36,577 nt of DNA from Nemertoderma westbladi (GCA_032718475.1 JAUCBJ010006128.1:1-36577), one strand, 5' to 3'. Counted from the stretch's first letter, positions 1-11,856 are shown. Notes: generated by a model from the letters alone, not told the origin. Program-made: numbers and translations.

Positions 1-1
1 T

Positions 2-325
2 TACCACATCGATAATGATAAAGTAATAATAGGAAAACTTCAAGGTTATCTGCCATGGTCAGGTCTAACATTACCAATTAATACTAGAATTTTTGGAAAG
101 AAATGTCCTACAAACTGTGAACCTATTCGATTTTTTGGAACTGATCGAGTAGGATTTGTATGTAAACCGGATATTAGTAAATTTGATTTGGAAGTACCGA
201 TATCTAAAATCCACACGAGAGCGTTTAATAATGCAATGGATATTGCTCAACGTTATATTGGTTGTGGGGTAACCAGCAAAAAGAAAACTCGAAAGAAAGT
301 ACAATTTTATTCAAACCCCAGTTAA
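2..325 (+). CDS. C-terminal end of an unidentified element ORF, open at left edge
   Basis: The second reading frame is open from the window edge for 107 codons and stops at TAA 323-325, so the start lies outside. The protein is mixed in composition and ends in a basic stretch (TSKKKTRKKVQFY). I recognise no catalytic motif. A polypurine run (AG7, 360-367) sits 35 bases after the stop and is followed by TTGTGTAGTG, which looks like an LTR start. The ORF end plus this junction reappears at 34347-34609. This arrangement fits the 3' end of an LTR-retrotransposon polyprotein or a downstream ORF. The family call is inference; the open frame and the repeat are directly visible. The part before codon 89 is absent from the second copy. 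Confidence 0.45.
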   Translation, partial: YHIDNDKVIIGKLQGYLPWSGLTLPINTRIFGKKCPTNCEPIRFFGTDRVGFVCKPDISKFDLEVPISKIHTRAFNNAMDIAQRYIGCGVTSKKKTRKKVQFYSNPS

Positions 326-529
326 TGTTTTTTCGTACAGCTGATGCTCCGCATCTTATAGGGGGGGTTGTGTAGTGGGATATTTCTATATAAAGATATA
401 CTGTATATATATATTGGTAATGGGACCCAAGTGTGCTTTTTATTATAAAATATATTCTGATGTGTTACCGGTACTGATGAGATTTAGGTATAATAAATAC
501 TATCTGACTGTGAACGAAAAACAATTTCT
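268..529 (+). repeat. LTR-retrotransposon-like 3' end, copy 1 of a dispersed repeat
   Basis: About 262 bases starting at GGTAACCAGC match 34347-34609 almost base for base: the second copy has one extra C and a handful of substitutions. The block contains the end of the upstream ORF, a purine tract, a TG-type start near 369-371, a TATATAAAG box and AATAAA-like signals. That is the expected order for a 3' end entering an LTR. Both copies lose similarity after the same ACAATTTCT. No second LTR or primer-binding site is seen, so the exact LTR limits are undetermined. Confidence 0.5.
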
Positions 530-631
530 ATATATTATTATTAACAATCTTATTCACTGGGAGCCTAGAACTGTCAGATTTAGATACAGCGATACCCTTA
601 GTGGATAATGTAAGCATAATATACTGCCTCC

Positions 632-884
632 CAGTTCTGGCGCAGCTGCACCATAAATGGTAAATACAAAGAACTGGTGATTCTCGCTCGTGATTATCTA
701 TCAGCACCGACCGGCAGCATCAGTGGCATATGAGCGCGAATTCAAAGTTGCTAAACAGACGCTCACCGATAATCGCAACCGGTTAATTGTCGAGAACGCA
801 GAGATGCTCATATTCCTCTACTACAACGTTGTGGCTGTTAGGACCACCTCTAACAGTTTATACGATATCGTAAAATCGTTTTAA
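632..884 (+). pseudogene. hAT-family transposase C-terminal dimerisation domain, frameshifted
   Basis: Two overlapping frames together give the C-terminal signature of hAT transposases. The first (632-about 708) reads QFWRSC...LARDYLSAP, the usual 'WW...LARKYLSxP' entry. The second (about 705-884) reads ASVAYEREFKVAKQTL, then NRLIVENAEMLIFLYYN, and stops at TAA 882-884. In intact hAT proteins this helix-rich segment mediates dimerisation and carries part of the catalytic fold. Here the two halves are out of frame near 706-712, and nothing upstream of 632 looks like the rest of the transposase, so this is a truncated relic. No flanking terminal repeats were found. Confidence 0.8.
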
Positions 885-2193
885 CGTGATATGGAGGGAG
901 ATTATAGAGTGATATGGAGGGAGGGAAGTGTATGGTTAACTTTATTTACTGTTAAAATAGTAAATCGCCTTTTAGGTTTGTATAGTTTTTTATATTATGC
1001 ATTTCTAGGCATTATACTGGCTTGTATTGTATAAAACAAGTTTGCTTTTGTGTCGTATAGTCTGAACCGAATATTTAATTTTTGTTGAAATATTCAAATA
1101 ATTTTCTAAAGTAAATAAATATATAAATTCTGATTTCGTATAACTATGAAATTAATTAGATGTAATTTTTTTATGATACGAAAAAATACAAAACTTTTTT
1201 GTATCATAGCATTTTCTTCAAATCACAATATCACATTGTATCCTTTATTTATACCTTAAAAAATCACCATAATGTGCAAAATAAACGTTCAGCCATCATT
1301 ACAGTAGTTACACATTACATAGGAGAAATTGATTCGTATTGAATCATATTTTTCTGTCAACAAAAACAAAAAGAAATTTAAATTTACTAATTCATGAAAA
1401 AGGTTTACAAAAAATAAATGCCACACTTTTAAAAAGTCGTCAAAAAATGGAGCGTCCAATTAATTCAGCGTTCATTAATTCCAGCTACATTTTTTTGCTA
1501 CCACAAAGCCATACCACTACCGCTACCGCAAAAATTTACTACCATACGATCCCTGGTTGCTGTAAGTGTTCAAAAATCAGTAGTTGAAAAACCGCCCACA
1601 GAATTTAATTAATTTTGATCGTAAAGAACAAAAGTAACTGAAAGCTCTAAAAATGGGGCATAAACTGACATTCGAAATTGAACACCAAAAGGTAATCAAA
1701 TCAAATCAAATATTACACTGATACAAAAAAATTAATTTCGAGACATCACTACAATTTTATACAGTAAAGGTAATTACAATTGATTATTACAATTTTATAC
1801 CAGCTCTGAAAAATTAATTTTGACTGATATTACCCTTTTATACAGAAAAATTTAACTCAACGTGTTATACTGGTTCAGCATATATATAGCTGTATAATTT
1901 GGTTTTGGTTGGTTTCCTAGGCATTTAAGCAATGTTTGCACCCCTAATAATCCTAGACTTTGAATAAAGTTTTCGCTATGGCCGAGATTTCCCCATTACT
2001 GAAAGGTGTTACAAAATAACTTACAAATAATTCCATTCCGTTCCATTCAATATTTACTTAACTTAATTAGGCCTAACAGTAATACAAAACATTATGACAA
2101 ATTAACTACGAAACAATTTGAAACACCATACTGCCATAAAAATCATAACAAATATTTAATTACAAATATTTTATTATAATTTCAATTCAATAG
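885..2193. other. AT-rich spacer without recognised features
   Basis: This stretch opens with two copies of GTGATATGGAGGGAG (about 885-925) and is otherwise AT-rich. It includes runs of ATTACAATTTTATAC-type words around 1750-1850. An 82-codon open frame at 1339-1587 has no recognisable domain and looks like chance. No tRNA, transposon ends or coding signal were seen. Confidence 0.5.
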
Positions 2194-4671
2194 TTAACAC
2201 TAATCCTAGTGCGACTTTTGATCTGCTTACTTTAGTGTTTCGACTACATTTGTAGCCCATATATTTTAAACTGTCCAAATCGTAAATTTGTTAAATATTG
2301 TTGAAAGCGCTATTTTTTTTATGAAATAACTAACTGTAAGGCCAGGGCATATTAATCACAAAGACTCAAATACATCAACAATCAGTAGACATGTACCGTA
2401 CTGTAGGCTAGATTATAATTTCAGAAAAGTTAAAATCCCCCTGTTCACTCACTACAGTATCAAATCAACAACAACGTATACTATCAATATACTGTAGGCT
2501 AGCTAGGCTTACCACTACCAGTATCCTGGTACCACTACAGTTATACAGTTATTACGGCTATTAGGTAGTTAGGAGCATTGGGTACATTTCTTGGAAATCA
2601 CTTGGTGATCCTTACAGGTTGCTCTTCCACATGTGTCACATCGAACTCGAGTTGAAGAATTTGCTCGAGGACACAATCCACATTTCTGTGGACCACTGGA
2701 TGGGATAGGGCCTAGTTGAAGAAATTTCTGTCTCATAGCCCAATATTGCAGATGCAATTCTCGAAGCTCTTGGGAGTCGGAACGTGTTTAACCTGTTTTT
2801 GATGTTTGGCTCTGCTAGAGCCAGAGCCAGAGTTTTCATGAAAAGTCCTGCCGTTCTGCTTGTACTTATTCTTCTTCATTAGCAGAAAACTGTTGATGGT
2901 TGAAATATCGATTATATTAAAAAAAGACAGACAGTGGCCACCGGTTTGTCTTCCGTTTGCAGGTGAAGTGCTCAACTCTGCCATCCATCAGGTCGACTCC
3001 AAACTTCATCCGATTGTAGTCTTCAATCATCAAGGGTTTTCCTGCATTATTGACCTCGAACCGATCATGACTACTACTTAGAAGAACGACGTTTTTATTT
3101 TTCTGTGGAATGTAGGAGACAATTGTTATCTAGTGATCTTGGTTGTAAACGAATATTACTGTATTTGTCTTTCTACCTTTTGTTTCCCTCAGCTCCTTCG
3201 GAATTTATTTTCTATTGGCTCTTATAGTGCCCAATAAAGAGAGTTCCTTCTCTTTGAGTGGAACGCCTAGGTTGAATGATCCCAATGATGTAAAAAAGTT
3301 ATCTGTAGTAATATTACGACCAGTGCGATAAAATGGTTTACTTAGATTCATTCATTCCCAGCTAAACCTTTATGAACAGGCTCTCCTTCCTCCTTCCCTC
3401 CATAAATTATGCCTCTTAGCGCAAAGCCAGTAAGTGCTTCACATGCCCAAAAAATTTTCAATCCAAATTTTTTCAGCTTCTTTGGCATGTAAGTGCGGCC
3501 TGGCATGCGCTGTTCATCGATCGTGATGTCATTTTCTGAAATGATAAACTTCAAGAGTGTCGCCTAAAACATCTCCCAAATGTTGCGAATGGCCGCAAAC
3601 TTATCCGTTTTCTTACGATCATCTCTGGTTGCAATGTTGTCAAATCGCAAGCATTGCAACAATGCTACAGTTCAACCAGAGTTTGGTGAGAGCTTTTGAA
3701 GACACCTGCCATAATGAGTATGCCAAAACCTTCACGAAGTTCTGTGATTGTAAATTCCTTGAACATTTTAGCGGAAGTTCCAATGGGATGTTTTTTTTAG
3801 AAACAGAATCCTACCCCGCCTATTAGATTCATGCAATATAACATACATAATTTCCTCCGTAAATAAAAAACTTTCAATTTCACTGGGTGGGTTTGTTATG
3901 GGTCGTGGTCTAAACCGTACTATGTCAGATTTACTTCGTTTTGCTGGTGGCGGTTGTACGTCAGTATACAGTATACAGTATACCTGATTTTGACATATAA
4001 GATTCCACAGCAGGAATTGTATCTGCTGAGTCAGAACTATCAGTATCACTATCATTGGAGCTACCACTACTATATTCAGACTCAGACACTATGTTATCAA
4101 AATCTGAGAAGTTACTAAGGGTCCCATCATCCTGAAGTGGTAGGCCTACCACATCATCAGCATTCCCGTGGCTATCGGTACCAACATTAGCAACATTATC
4201 CCCCTCATCAAGCCATTGCTGTACATCTAACGTTTCTACTGCCTGTCTTAGAACTCTTTCCAGACCATGAGTTTCCATAAGTATTTAATTGTAATTCGAA
4301 GTCATTGTGTCAGAATACCAGTAATTGAAAGGTCTGTATGTATACTGCTGTCTCCAAGATAGATCATTACTGTCTACTTACTGAATTACCTGGCGAAATA
4401 TTCTGATTATTATCCTCGAATCACTGTTATAAATAGTGTTGAAAGTGGGGCTACAAATGTAGTTCATATACTAAAGTAAAGGAAATTTATGAATATATAG
4501 CCATAGGTTGGTCATATGGATTAGATTTTTTAGCAGGAAATAGCCAATAGTTATCCTGACAGATAGAAAGTACCATACCCCTCCACTATTTTGATTGGTT
4601 ACATGGCAGCTGTTTAAATATAAGTGGGCTACAAATGTAGCACACACATTGCTACACAGGATTAGTGTTAA
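2194..4671 (-). mobile_element. Complete piggyBac-family DNA transposon with TTAA target duplications
   Basis: The element is bounded by TTAA at 2194-2197 and 4668-4671. Directly inside are inverted ends: CACTAATCCTAGTG on the left (2198-2211) and the complement of CACTAATCCTGTG on the right (about 4655-4667), with ten terminal bases identical. Subterminal inverted copies of GGGCTACAAATGTAG occur at about 2248-2262 (reverse) and near 4449 and 4627 (forward), possible transposase-binding sites. The span without target sites is 2470 bp, the usual size for autonomous piggyBac elements. A minus-strand transposase pseudogene fills the centre. Exact TTAA duplication plus a matching transposase makes the assignment strong. 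The element is dead because the ORF is broken. Confidence 0.88.
2569..4278 (-). pseudogene. piggyBac transposase, degraded (DDD residues retained)
   Basis: Minus-strand frames read in the order of a piggyBac transposase. An acidic Ser/Asp-rich N-terminus begins at the ATG at 4278. It is followed by a basic PPPAKRSK stretch and TEEIMYVILHESNRRGR. The first catalytic Asp lies in ITIDEQRMPGR (about 3505-3528), then YMPKKLKKFGLK. The second Asp lies in TTDNFFTS (about 3288-3311) and the third in FGVDLMDG (about 2980-3003). FNIIDISTINSF follows, and the C-terminal cysteine-rich finger (CGLC...CDTC...C...C) ends at 2569. Breaks include an in-frame TAA after RANRK (about 3206), another stop near 3133, and frameshifts near 2750, 2950, 3550 and 3960. 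The three aspartates survive but no continuous product is possible. It lies inside TTAA-bounded ends. Confidence 0.88.
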
Positions 4672-5208
4672 TTAACAAATACTCATTTGCATGAAACATT
4701 ACAAATAAACAGGTAAGTAAGTTCTTGTTCTCGTTCCACTGCAGTATTTACAATTGGGAGGCAACTCTGGACCGAATACATGCCGGCACCACCCACCAGT
4801 ACCAAACACAATTTTCTATCAAGGAAATATTTTATATGGTGAATATGGAAGGTGGGCCATCAGGTGCCTTTGCCTTATATGGTGTTACCGCTAATGGATG
4901 GTTTTTTGGCCAGTTTTATTTGAATTTAAATTTAAATTGTCGTTAACTTGTGAACTACTTTTTCGATTAAAAAAATAGTTATTCGACAATTAGATGGATG
5001 ATACAGTGCTTAATATAAGGCATTACATTTTTATAAATGTGTTATTCAAATTGTGAAAAAATATAAAAACCTAAATTTTTCAGTTCACTTTATCCCATGT
5101 TACCCTATTGTAAATGGTAGACACCTCCCGACCAATTATTACCAATGAAGTTATTTGATGTTCACACCTCAAGCAATCCCACCATTTCGAAATCATAAGC
5201 ACAACTCG
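4672..5208. other. Spacer, nothing recognised
   Basis: AT-rich sequence right of the piggyBac element. A 73-codon open frame at 4725-4946 shows no domain or motif and is probably chance. No repeats beyond short AT words were noticed. Confidence 0.45.
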
Positions 5209-5474
5209 TTTCGTATGGTCCATAAATTATTTCCCTCCCACATGTGATCGGCTCTCTGACTAGTTGAATTCCTGGACCTCTGTATTGAATGTGTGGGAAA
5301 TATATGTAACTAGTTTAGAATGTAGGCCTTTCGAATCCACCTTTCGTATGGTCCATAAATTATTTCCCTCCCACATGTGATCGGCTCTCTGACTAGTTGA
5401 ATTCCTGGACCTCTGTATTGAATGTGTGGGAAATATATGTAACTAGTTTAGAATGTAGGCCTTTCGAATCCACC
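5209..5474. repeat. 133-bp perfect tandem duplication
   Basis: The 133-bp unit 5209-5341, beginning TTTCGTATGGTCC and ending CGAATCCACC, is repeated immediately at 5342-5474. I found no differences between the copies when reading them side by side. No ORF or transposon end is associated. The identity implies a recent duplication, or alternatively an assembly artefact. Confidence 0.9.
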
Positions 5475-7245
5475 TCTCAGGTTTGTTGGTATTTGTATTG
5501 TATTTATCACAACAAATTACGTATGTAAACAATTTAACACATTGTTTACATCAACAAATTGTTTACATCAATAAAAGCGATGTCAGTGTCATGATTTACA
5601 TGAAAGATGATTGTCATGAAAGAACAGGAAGTATCCCTTGATACACAAACAAACACCGACTTTACATCAAGAACAATAGGCTAGTCAATGGATAGAATTC
5701 GGATACAATTCGCCTGGTATATGACTTGATAAGGTTTGTATCTTCTTCTATGACAAACAATTTTATTGAAGAAACTTTGGAATTTAGCTATAATTAATAA
5801 TTGAAATAGGTCAATTGAAGAAAACTACCTAGAAAATAGATGGAATTATTGTTTGTTGCAATGATAAAATTTGAAAATTTTGAACAATTATATACTGTGC
5901 CAAATATATGTGTGCCCGCCCATACATATTTACAGGATTGAAAAACCTTGTAAAAACTTATTTGCAAAACTGTTCAAAGTTTTATCGAAACATGGTCAGA
6001 ATTTTACATTATTTTGACCTTGTCTATTCTGACCATGTCTCTTTAGCTGGTTGAACACCAATCAGTTTCATTGCCATCCTAAGCCCAGCCAATGCTGTCA
6101 AAGTCTCGAACGCTGTTGAACCATTGGTCAAATCATCTCAAAAGCCATCTCCCTCTTGAACAGATTTTCCTTTTCCAATTTCATTTATTGATTTATTGAT
6201 TATTTCCAATTTCGATTATTCATCGCAAACAACACGCATTATAGTCAAGTAGACAGTGGCGACCACCGTTCAAATTGGGTATGACTGCAGTTTTTTTTGC
6301 TGAAAGTGTTAACTTGTATAAGCCATTTGAAATTATGTTATATTTCACATACTCCGCATTGAGCATTTTTCTTTAGAACACTATTTATCTTAACGACAGA
6401 TGTTTTACATAGCAACAATAATAAGTTAACTGGCAGGGGTATATTTACCTATTGAGACACTTGTCATTCATAAATAAGAAGAAACTAAGCAGTAGAAACT
6501 AAAAATTTAAGGAATAAGTATTATGGTTGCAGTTAGGAGTTACAAATTTTGTGTTAGCGGATCCATTCCGCTATGCATACCAACCACAAAATGGGGGGGG
6601 GGGGGGGGGGATTTACCACATTGGCTATCAAGGTAATCAACAGGGCATACCGGCAAGGGATGATGCAATAGGGCCAGCTGGGCTGTGGATTAACAATCCA
6701 CCTCAGTGGCTAGAGGCTAACCAAAGGTCTAAGGGAGGTAGATCCATGGGGTGGTAAGTAGCCAATGGGAGGCCAGCACATGGCAATGAGCGTATCGGTT
6801 GGAGGCCAACAACGTGTCAGCCTATTAGGCTGTATTTTCCCCTTTACATATATTAATGGTTACGTGTATTCCAACCAGATTGCATTTTACTCATTATGGT
6901 ATAGGAGAAGTGGCTGTTGCCACTACCGCTAACTATTCATCAGTCTATAGTCAATCGATTAACAACAGCAAAGTTCAACAGACAAACTCTTTATTCAACA
7001 GCCTACGGCCAAGTCAGTCCATCCATCAGTCAGCCAGTGTGCGCGTAGGAACAACCACGACCTAGTCAACCGGTCGGGATCTTGCGCCATCCGAGATCCC
7101 GTCACATTTTGTAACATTGATTGCACGTGTTATGGCAAACACTGTTACTGGTAGTGAACTTGTAATACATACATATCTCGGTGTGCAATTTGGAGCTCAT
7201 CTTTGTGGCCAAGAAATGCATCCACATACCTCTCTCTCAGGAATA

Positions 7246-7246
<1 letters not shown>
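5475..7246. other. Spacer with a G18 tract; no gene recognised
   Basis: The stretch holds a small AACAAATTGTTTACATCAA repeat near 5525-5570 and a run of 18 G at 6593-6610. Several short open frames (6527-6757, 6856-7065, 7117-7329) code for low-complexity Gly or Ser/Leu stretches and have no family resemblance. No splice-defined gene could be argued from the sequence. Confidence 0.4.

Positions 7247-7247
<1 letters not shown>

Positions 7248-7327
<80 letters not shown>
7248..7327. repeat. (CT)40 microsatellite
   Basis: An uninterrupted CT dinucleotide array of 80 bases, followed by a degenerate AACTCTCTCTAGAC remnant. It produces an artificial Ser/Leu open frame and should not be read as coding. 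Confidence 0.97.
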
Positions 7328-7328
<1 letters not shown>

Positions 7329-8156
7329 ACTCTCTCTAGACTATCGGAAATATCTCTATACTAGCGGAAATATGTTCATTCGAACGAATGTGAACCTCGT
7401 GGCCGACTCATTTATGGATGCAATGGCACAGGTTTATCCTTAACGAAGTAGCAGTGGTTACCCAAACTGATATGTTGTTTATGTAGGGTGATATTCAGTA
7501 TTGGCAGTGGAATGTGAAATGAAAGGTGAAGGAATGTCGATGAAATAACTTTTGCATTTGTGGTAGTTAGTTTTAGTTTAATTTTTGATAATAATATATT
7601 TATTTACACGTTATGACAGTCCTTGTTCGCACACTTGCAATAAAAATTTAAAGCCCAATTTAGAAATTGCTGCGTCAACAACTAGTGGCGGCTGCATATT
7701 ATTGTCTTCAGCCGCTCTCCAGAATAATACTTGCGAGCATACTCTTCTTATATTATTGACTGCTGCAGTATCCGTTGGATGTAAACTTCATATCTGAAAT
7801 ATATATACTTTCATTATATTTTGTGCATGATATTTAATTTAAAAGTTAAAGTTCTAGTTAAAAGTTCTAGGAATCAAAATTAAACTCTCTCTATGGAAGA
7901 ATCGATGCAAATAACAGCTGGTTACTCCAAAAAGTAAAACTATATCTGACTTTCGTTTATTGTTTTGGTTAGAATAACATGCTACTGTAACCGGCTTCTT
8001 TCCCTAAATTGGAAAATTAACATCGAGACGAAATAGTAATTAGCCTAGGCTAAATGGGATTTGCATCAAGTTTCCCCCCTGTCTCAGTCTCCCTCTTCAA
8101 TAGGAAGTAGGGGTGGGTGCTACTTCTATCCCAAGGTTTGCTCCCAGTAATTCAAT
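7328..8156. other. Spacer, nothing recognised
   Basis: Mixed-composition sequence between the CT microsatellite and the LINE fragment. A 70-codon open frame at 7585-7797 has no recognisable motif. No tRNA, transposon ends or repeats were found. Confidence 0.4.
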
Positions 8157-8554
8157 ATGGATGGTCGTTTGTATTCCCAGTTCTGCAAGTTCAGCAGAAA
8201 GCAATTCGGACAATGTATCCAGACCTCCAGAGAAGCATTAAAAAGCATGTCCCATCATAAAGCGAGTGGATTGGTTGAAATCCTTGCAGTGGTATGTAAA
8301 ACAGGAGCGCTGAACAGACATTATTGGATATTTGCAACCAGATGCTGAAAGGGGAAAAGCCAACACCAATTTGGACTAAAGGTCAACTAAAGCCTCTCCC
8401 CAAGCAAGGAGACCTCGGCATACCAACAAACTATCGTGGGATCTGTCTGCTTGTGGTAGCTGACAAAATATACAATAAAATGATTCTATATAGAATTAGA
8501 CTTCACATAGAGAATGCTACTCTTTTATGTTTGGGTACCAGCAATATGTTCTAG
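8157..8554 (+). pseudogene. LINE reverse-transcriptase fragment (N-terminal RT motifs), frameshifted
   Basis: Two frames, switching near 8325, give the start of a non-LTR reverse transcriptase. The first has REALKSMSHHKASGL, corresponding to the 'AIKxMKxxKAxGxDxI' lead-in. The second has WTKGQLKPLPKQGDL followed by NYRGICLLVVADKIYNKMIL.RI, the classic 'KKGDxxxxxNYRGISLLxxxxKIxxKxLxxRI' motif of LINE RT domains 1-2. After about 8530 the similarity collapses, before the NQxGFR motif and the YADD box would appear. It is a short internal fragment of an ORF2-type protein. The clade is not assigned. Whether it belongs to the same family as the RT piece at 16264 cannot be told, because the two do not overlap. 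Confidence 0.8.
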
Positions 8555-10723
8555 AACATTTATTTGTATCAAAAAATTAAAATTAGCTATTATAAAATTA
8601 TGTGATACGGCCGTGGCTAAATTAGATTGGATGGAGACGTTATTAAATGCTTTTTAAACAATAATTCTAAAGCAAAAATACAAATCTTCACAAATAGGGA
8701 GATATTTTAAATATTAAATAGTGGCGTACGTTAAGTATATTACCTGTAAAAGTGACGTAACAACTTCGATAGAATCGGGTTCCCAAAATAGTTAGGTCTT
8801 CACTTCACAAGCTCACTAGTCACTATCTCCCAAATCCATCGAAATCTTCACATATCCAGCCAAATATTCGTATCACGGCAATCTTGTTTCGCAAATGGCA
8901 AAAATGCCTTTCTCAGATTGCTATCGCTGCATTTTATCATGCATTTCCAACTTTTGGATTTTTTGGATCTATCGACTTACATTCCTTTCTGCAGATAAGG
9001 CAATTTTCTCAAAACTATAAATGTCACTATTAATCGCAATTTTTTAATTATGTTAGACGATTAGACGAAGCAGTCATCGCCTCCAACTCTCTTTTCATTG
9101 ACTAAATGTAGCCTATTACTGCAATGTTTTGCATTATATAATTATTAATAATTACATAAAACATAATATTCTAGAATGTTTAATTTAGTTGCTAACACAT
9201 TCTCTACATAGCTTAATATTTTTTGGCAATTTTGTTATGATTTTACCCTCCAAACAAACGGCAATAAAAAAAATTGCTCAACCTTTCCCAAAGTCTTTAT
9301 AGCGAAAATGTATTGTTATAATGTGGAACAACATCCTGAGCAAATAAAATTGCAGTCATACATACGCTGGAGAACGGTTCGTCAGTAAAATGTACCAAGC
9401 GTCTACTCGACTATTAGGTAAAATACATTATGTAAATAAAATTTTATATAGCCACTGGCTTAATATTTCCGTATGATTTCATGAGCAGATCTAGCAATTC
9501 ACGATAAGTTACAAAAAAATATACATTCCAGAAATTTGCTCGAGGTAATGATGACTTTAACTCGAATTGATATGGGGGTTATTCTTATTCCATTTGTATA
9601 AATGTATGACACTAATCTCATTTCCTTCATCATCCAATAATTTGGATACCAATGTGTAATTACAAAAGAACAGTTTATATTTGGCATTTAGAAAACTTGC
9701 ACTCAGTGCCACTCTGGCTGTGCACTTGACCATCAGTTTTGTCAGGGCAAAGTATGTTCCTACTCCTCACCTTAAGCTTCGATGATGTTTAACGGCCTTT
9801 CAACTCTAAAAAATGAAAATTTTTTTTTTGCCTGAAACAACACTTATATATGTCCCTAATATTGTGTAAAAATCTCAGACCTCAATTTAAATTGAGAGGG
9901 CTCTGAAATTGACATTTTCTGTGACAAGTCTGGCGTAAATTGTGCTATTTCGGCCATGTTTTTGGTGATAGCAACGAGCCACATTTGCATTAATGATTTA
10001 GGATTTACAACAGCCTTATCTTTTGGTGGGAAATTTAAACTTGTTGAAATGTCTGATCAGTCTGCACTGCTGGGTGCTGATTCTATCATATAACACTGTA
10101 ATACTGCTGTACTGCAGTATTGTAAAGCAGAACATAACACTATCAGACTGTGGCATAATTTAGTATAGATAAATAATAAAATACTAGCATTATTGGTGAA
10201 AGGGGCAGGTTAATATATACAATATTTTTTTTAACCAAAACAATAAACAAAGCCCATTAACACAGGATACAAAAGAAGCAGCTGTTATATTGACACAGCT
10301 TCTAACCTAAACAATAAACGGAGTCAAATAATTCAGGTCATAATAGGTTTGGCAAAAAGGGTAGGCTACTGTATCCAATTACTGAATTGCAGTTCAATTA
10401 GTCAGTCTGTTACATAGTGTCTTAAAATTGTCAGGTAGGCCTTTTTGTGTCTTAGCCTTATGTTTTTGGGGGTAATTGATTTTATACTTGGTTTGGGTAC
10501 CGGTATTTACATTATCAGCGCTTCGGAACTATGGCAATAATGTCCCCAATTTTACTGGTATTTTGTTAGGTATGACTTAGTTCAGTAGTAACATGACAGA
10601 TTACAGGACTTCTATGTAGGGCATTTTATAGTGTTGTATTATCCAGTAGTAGGCTTGTACTCGCTTTGTTGAAAAATTTATATTATTATTCCACAACTGG
10701 TACCAGTACATTGTTATTTTGCG
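8555..10723. other. 2.2-kb spacer, nothing recognised
   Basis: AT-rich sequence with many stops in all frames. A small inverted CTGCTGTACTGCAGTA-type motif occurs near 10100. A 62-codon minus-strand open frame at 9499-9687 shows no motif. The left end of the Mutator-like element downstream should lie somewhere here, but I could not identify its terminal repeat. Confidence 0.4.
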
Positions 10724-11856
10724 ATGGGTCAACAGATAACTCGGAAATCTTTCCGAGGGAATCAATATGTTGGAAAAGATAAGAAGTCTGCTAAACTTCA
10801 AACTAGAAGGCCAAGTGCATCAAAACGAAAACTCCAATCTTCAAGCTCTTCTACTGAATTGCCAACAACTAATAGAGATCATTCCAGCAATATTATTATA
10901 AATACTGAATTGTTATCTAATGCAATTAGTGATGCCACAGTGTGTCAGGACTGTCATGGTAATGTAACCCTGAAGTTCCTTCCTGCTGATGGTCTAGCAG
11001 TAAAACTAATATTGTAGTGTCACTCTTCCAATTTAAAGACCAACTTCTTCTCTTCACCAAGGACTGGAGAATTCAAAAGAGATCATCAAAGACATTTCGA
11101 TATCAATGTCCATTCGGTATATGGATTGAGATGTATTGGAATAGGCAAAGCTCAAGCAGATACTCTTCTGTCAATAATGGATTTGCCAAAGACTGTACAG
11201 AAAATTCAAACAATCCAAAAGAAGATACTACTTTCTATTTTAAAAATGTCAGCTGAAACATCAATGATTGAAGCGACTAGAGGTGCGATTTCCGTTAATT
11301 CGCTTGACACAACAATCAATGCCTGTGATATTCCTGTGAGTATTGATGGGACATGGCAAAAAAGGGGCCATGTCTCTAAATGGAGCTGTTTCAGTCATTA
11401 GTGTCGACACTGGGAAGGTCATTGATTGTGAATCTCTGTCAAAACAGTGCCAATGGTGTAGTACAGCAGGAAGAACTGCTGGCAAGGTTGCAAAGGCTGC
11501 ACATAGCGCTTTCTGTGTAAAAAATTATGAAGGGAGTAGTGGAGGGATGGAATCTGCCGGTGCTTTTAAGATATTCCACCGATCTGTTGTGGAACCATAT
11601 GGTCCATCTGTAACAATTGATAAACTGGAATGCATTGCTCATGTCCAGAAAAGAATGGGTACACGCTTGAGAAACCTGAAGTCATCATATAAAGGTCAAC
11701 GACTGTCAGATGGAAAGTATATTGGTGGTTCAGGCAGACTGACAGATGAGAAGATAACTAATTATGGGATAATTATGGAAGAGCAATACGCGAGAACTCT
11801 GAATCAGTCCGAGCAATGCAAGAAGCCATATGGGCAACCTATTTCCACATGCTTTC
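10724..11856 (+). pseudogene. Mutator-like transposase, 5' part (interrupted by hAT-type insertion)
   Basis: The ATG at 10724 opens MGQQITRKSFRGNQYVGK, the conserved start of a Mutator-like transposase family widespread in invertebrates. A CxxC pair (VCQDCHG) follows at about 10940-10955. The first catalytic Asp lies in SIDGTWQKRGH (about 11341-11373). Then come the MESAGA motif and KLECIAHVQKRMGTRLR (about 11620-11670), followed by LSDGK and GSGRLTD. Breaks are an in-frame TAG at 11015-11017, a frameshift near 11370 in the A6-G4 run, and another near 11795. The stretch between FHRSVVE and PYGPSV lacks about 25 residues that normally carry GDGDSK with the second catalytic Asp. The frame continues across the insertion into 13085. 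Confidence 0.85.

Noticed and set aside
1339-1587. 82-codon plus-strand open frame
   Set aside because: No motif, AT-driven composition (Asn, Lys, Ile, Ser), no neighbouring element; length expected by chance.
3557-3826. 89-codon plus-strand open frame inside the piggyBac element
   Set aside because: It is antisense to the transposase pseudogene and has no motif of its own.
7117-7329. Open frame ending in a long Ser-Leu repeat
   Set aside because: The tail is the CT microsatellite and the first 45 codons show no family resemblance.
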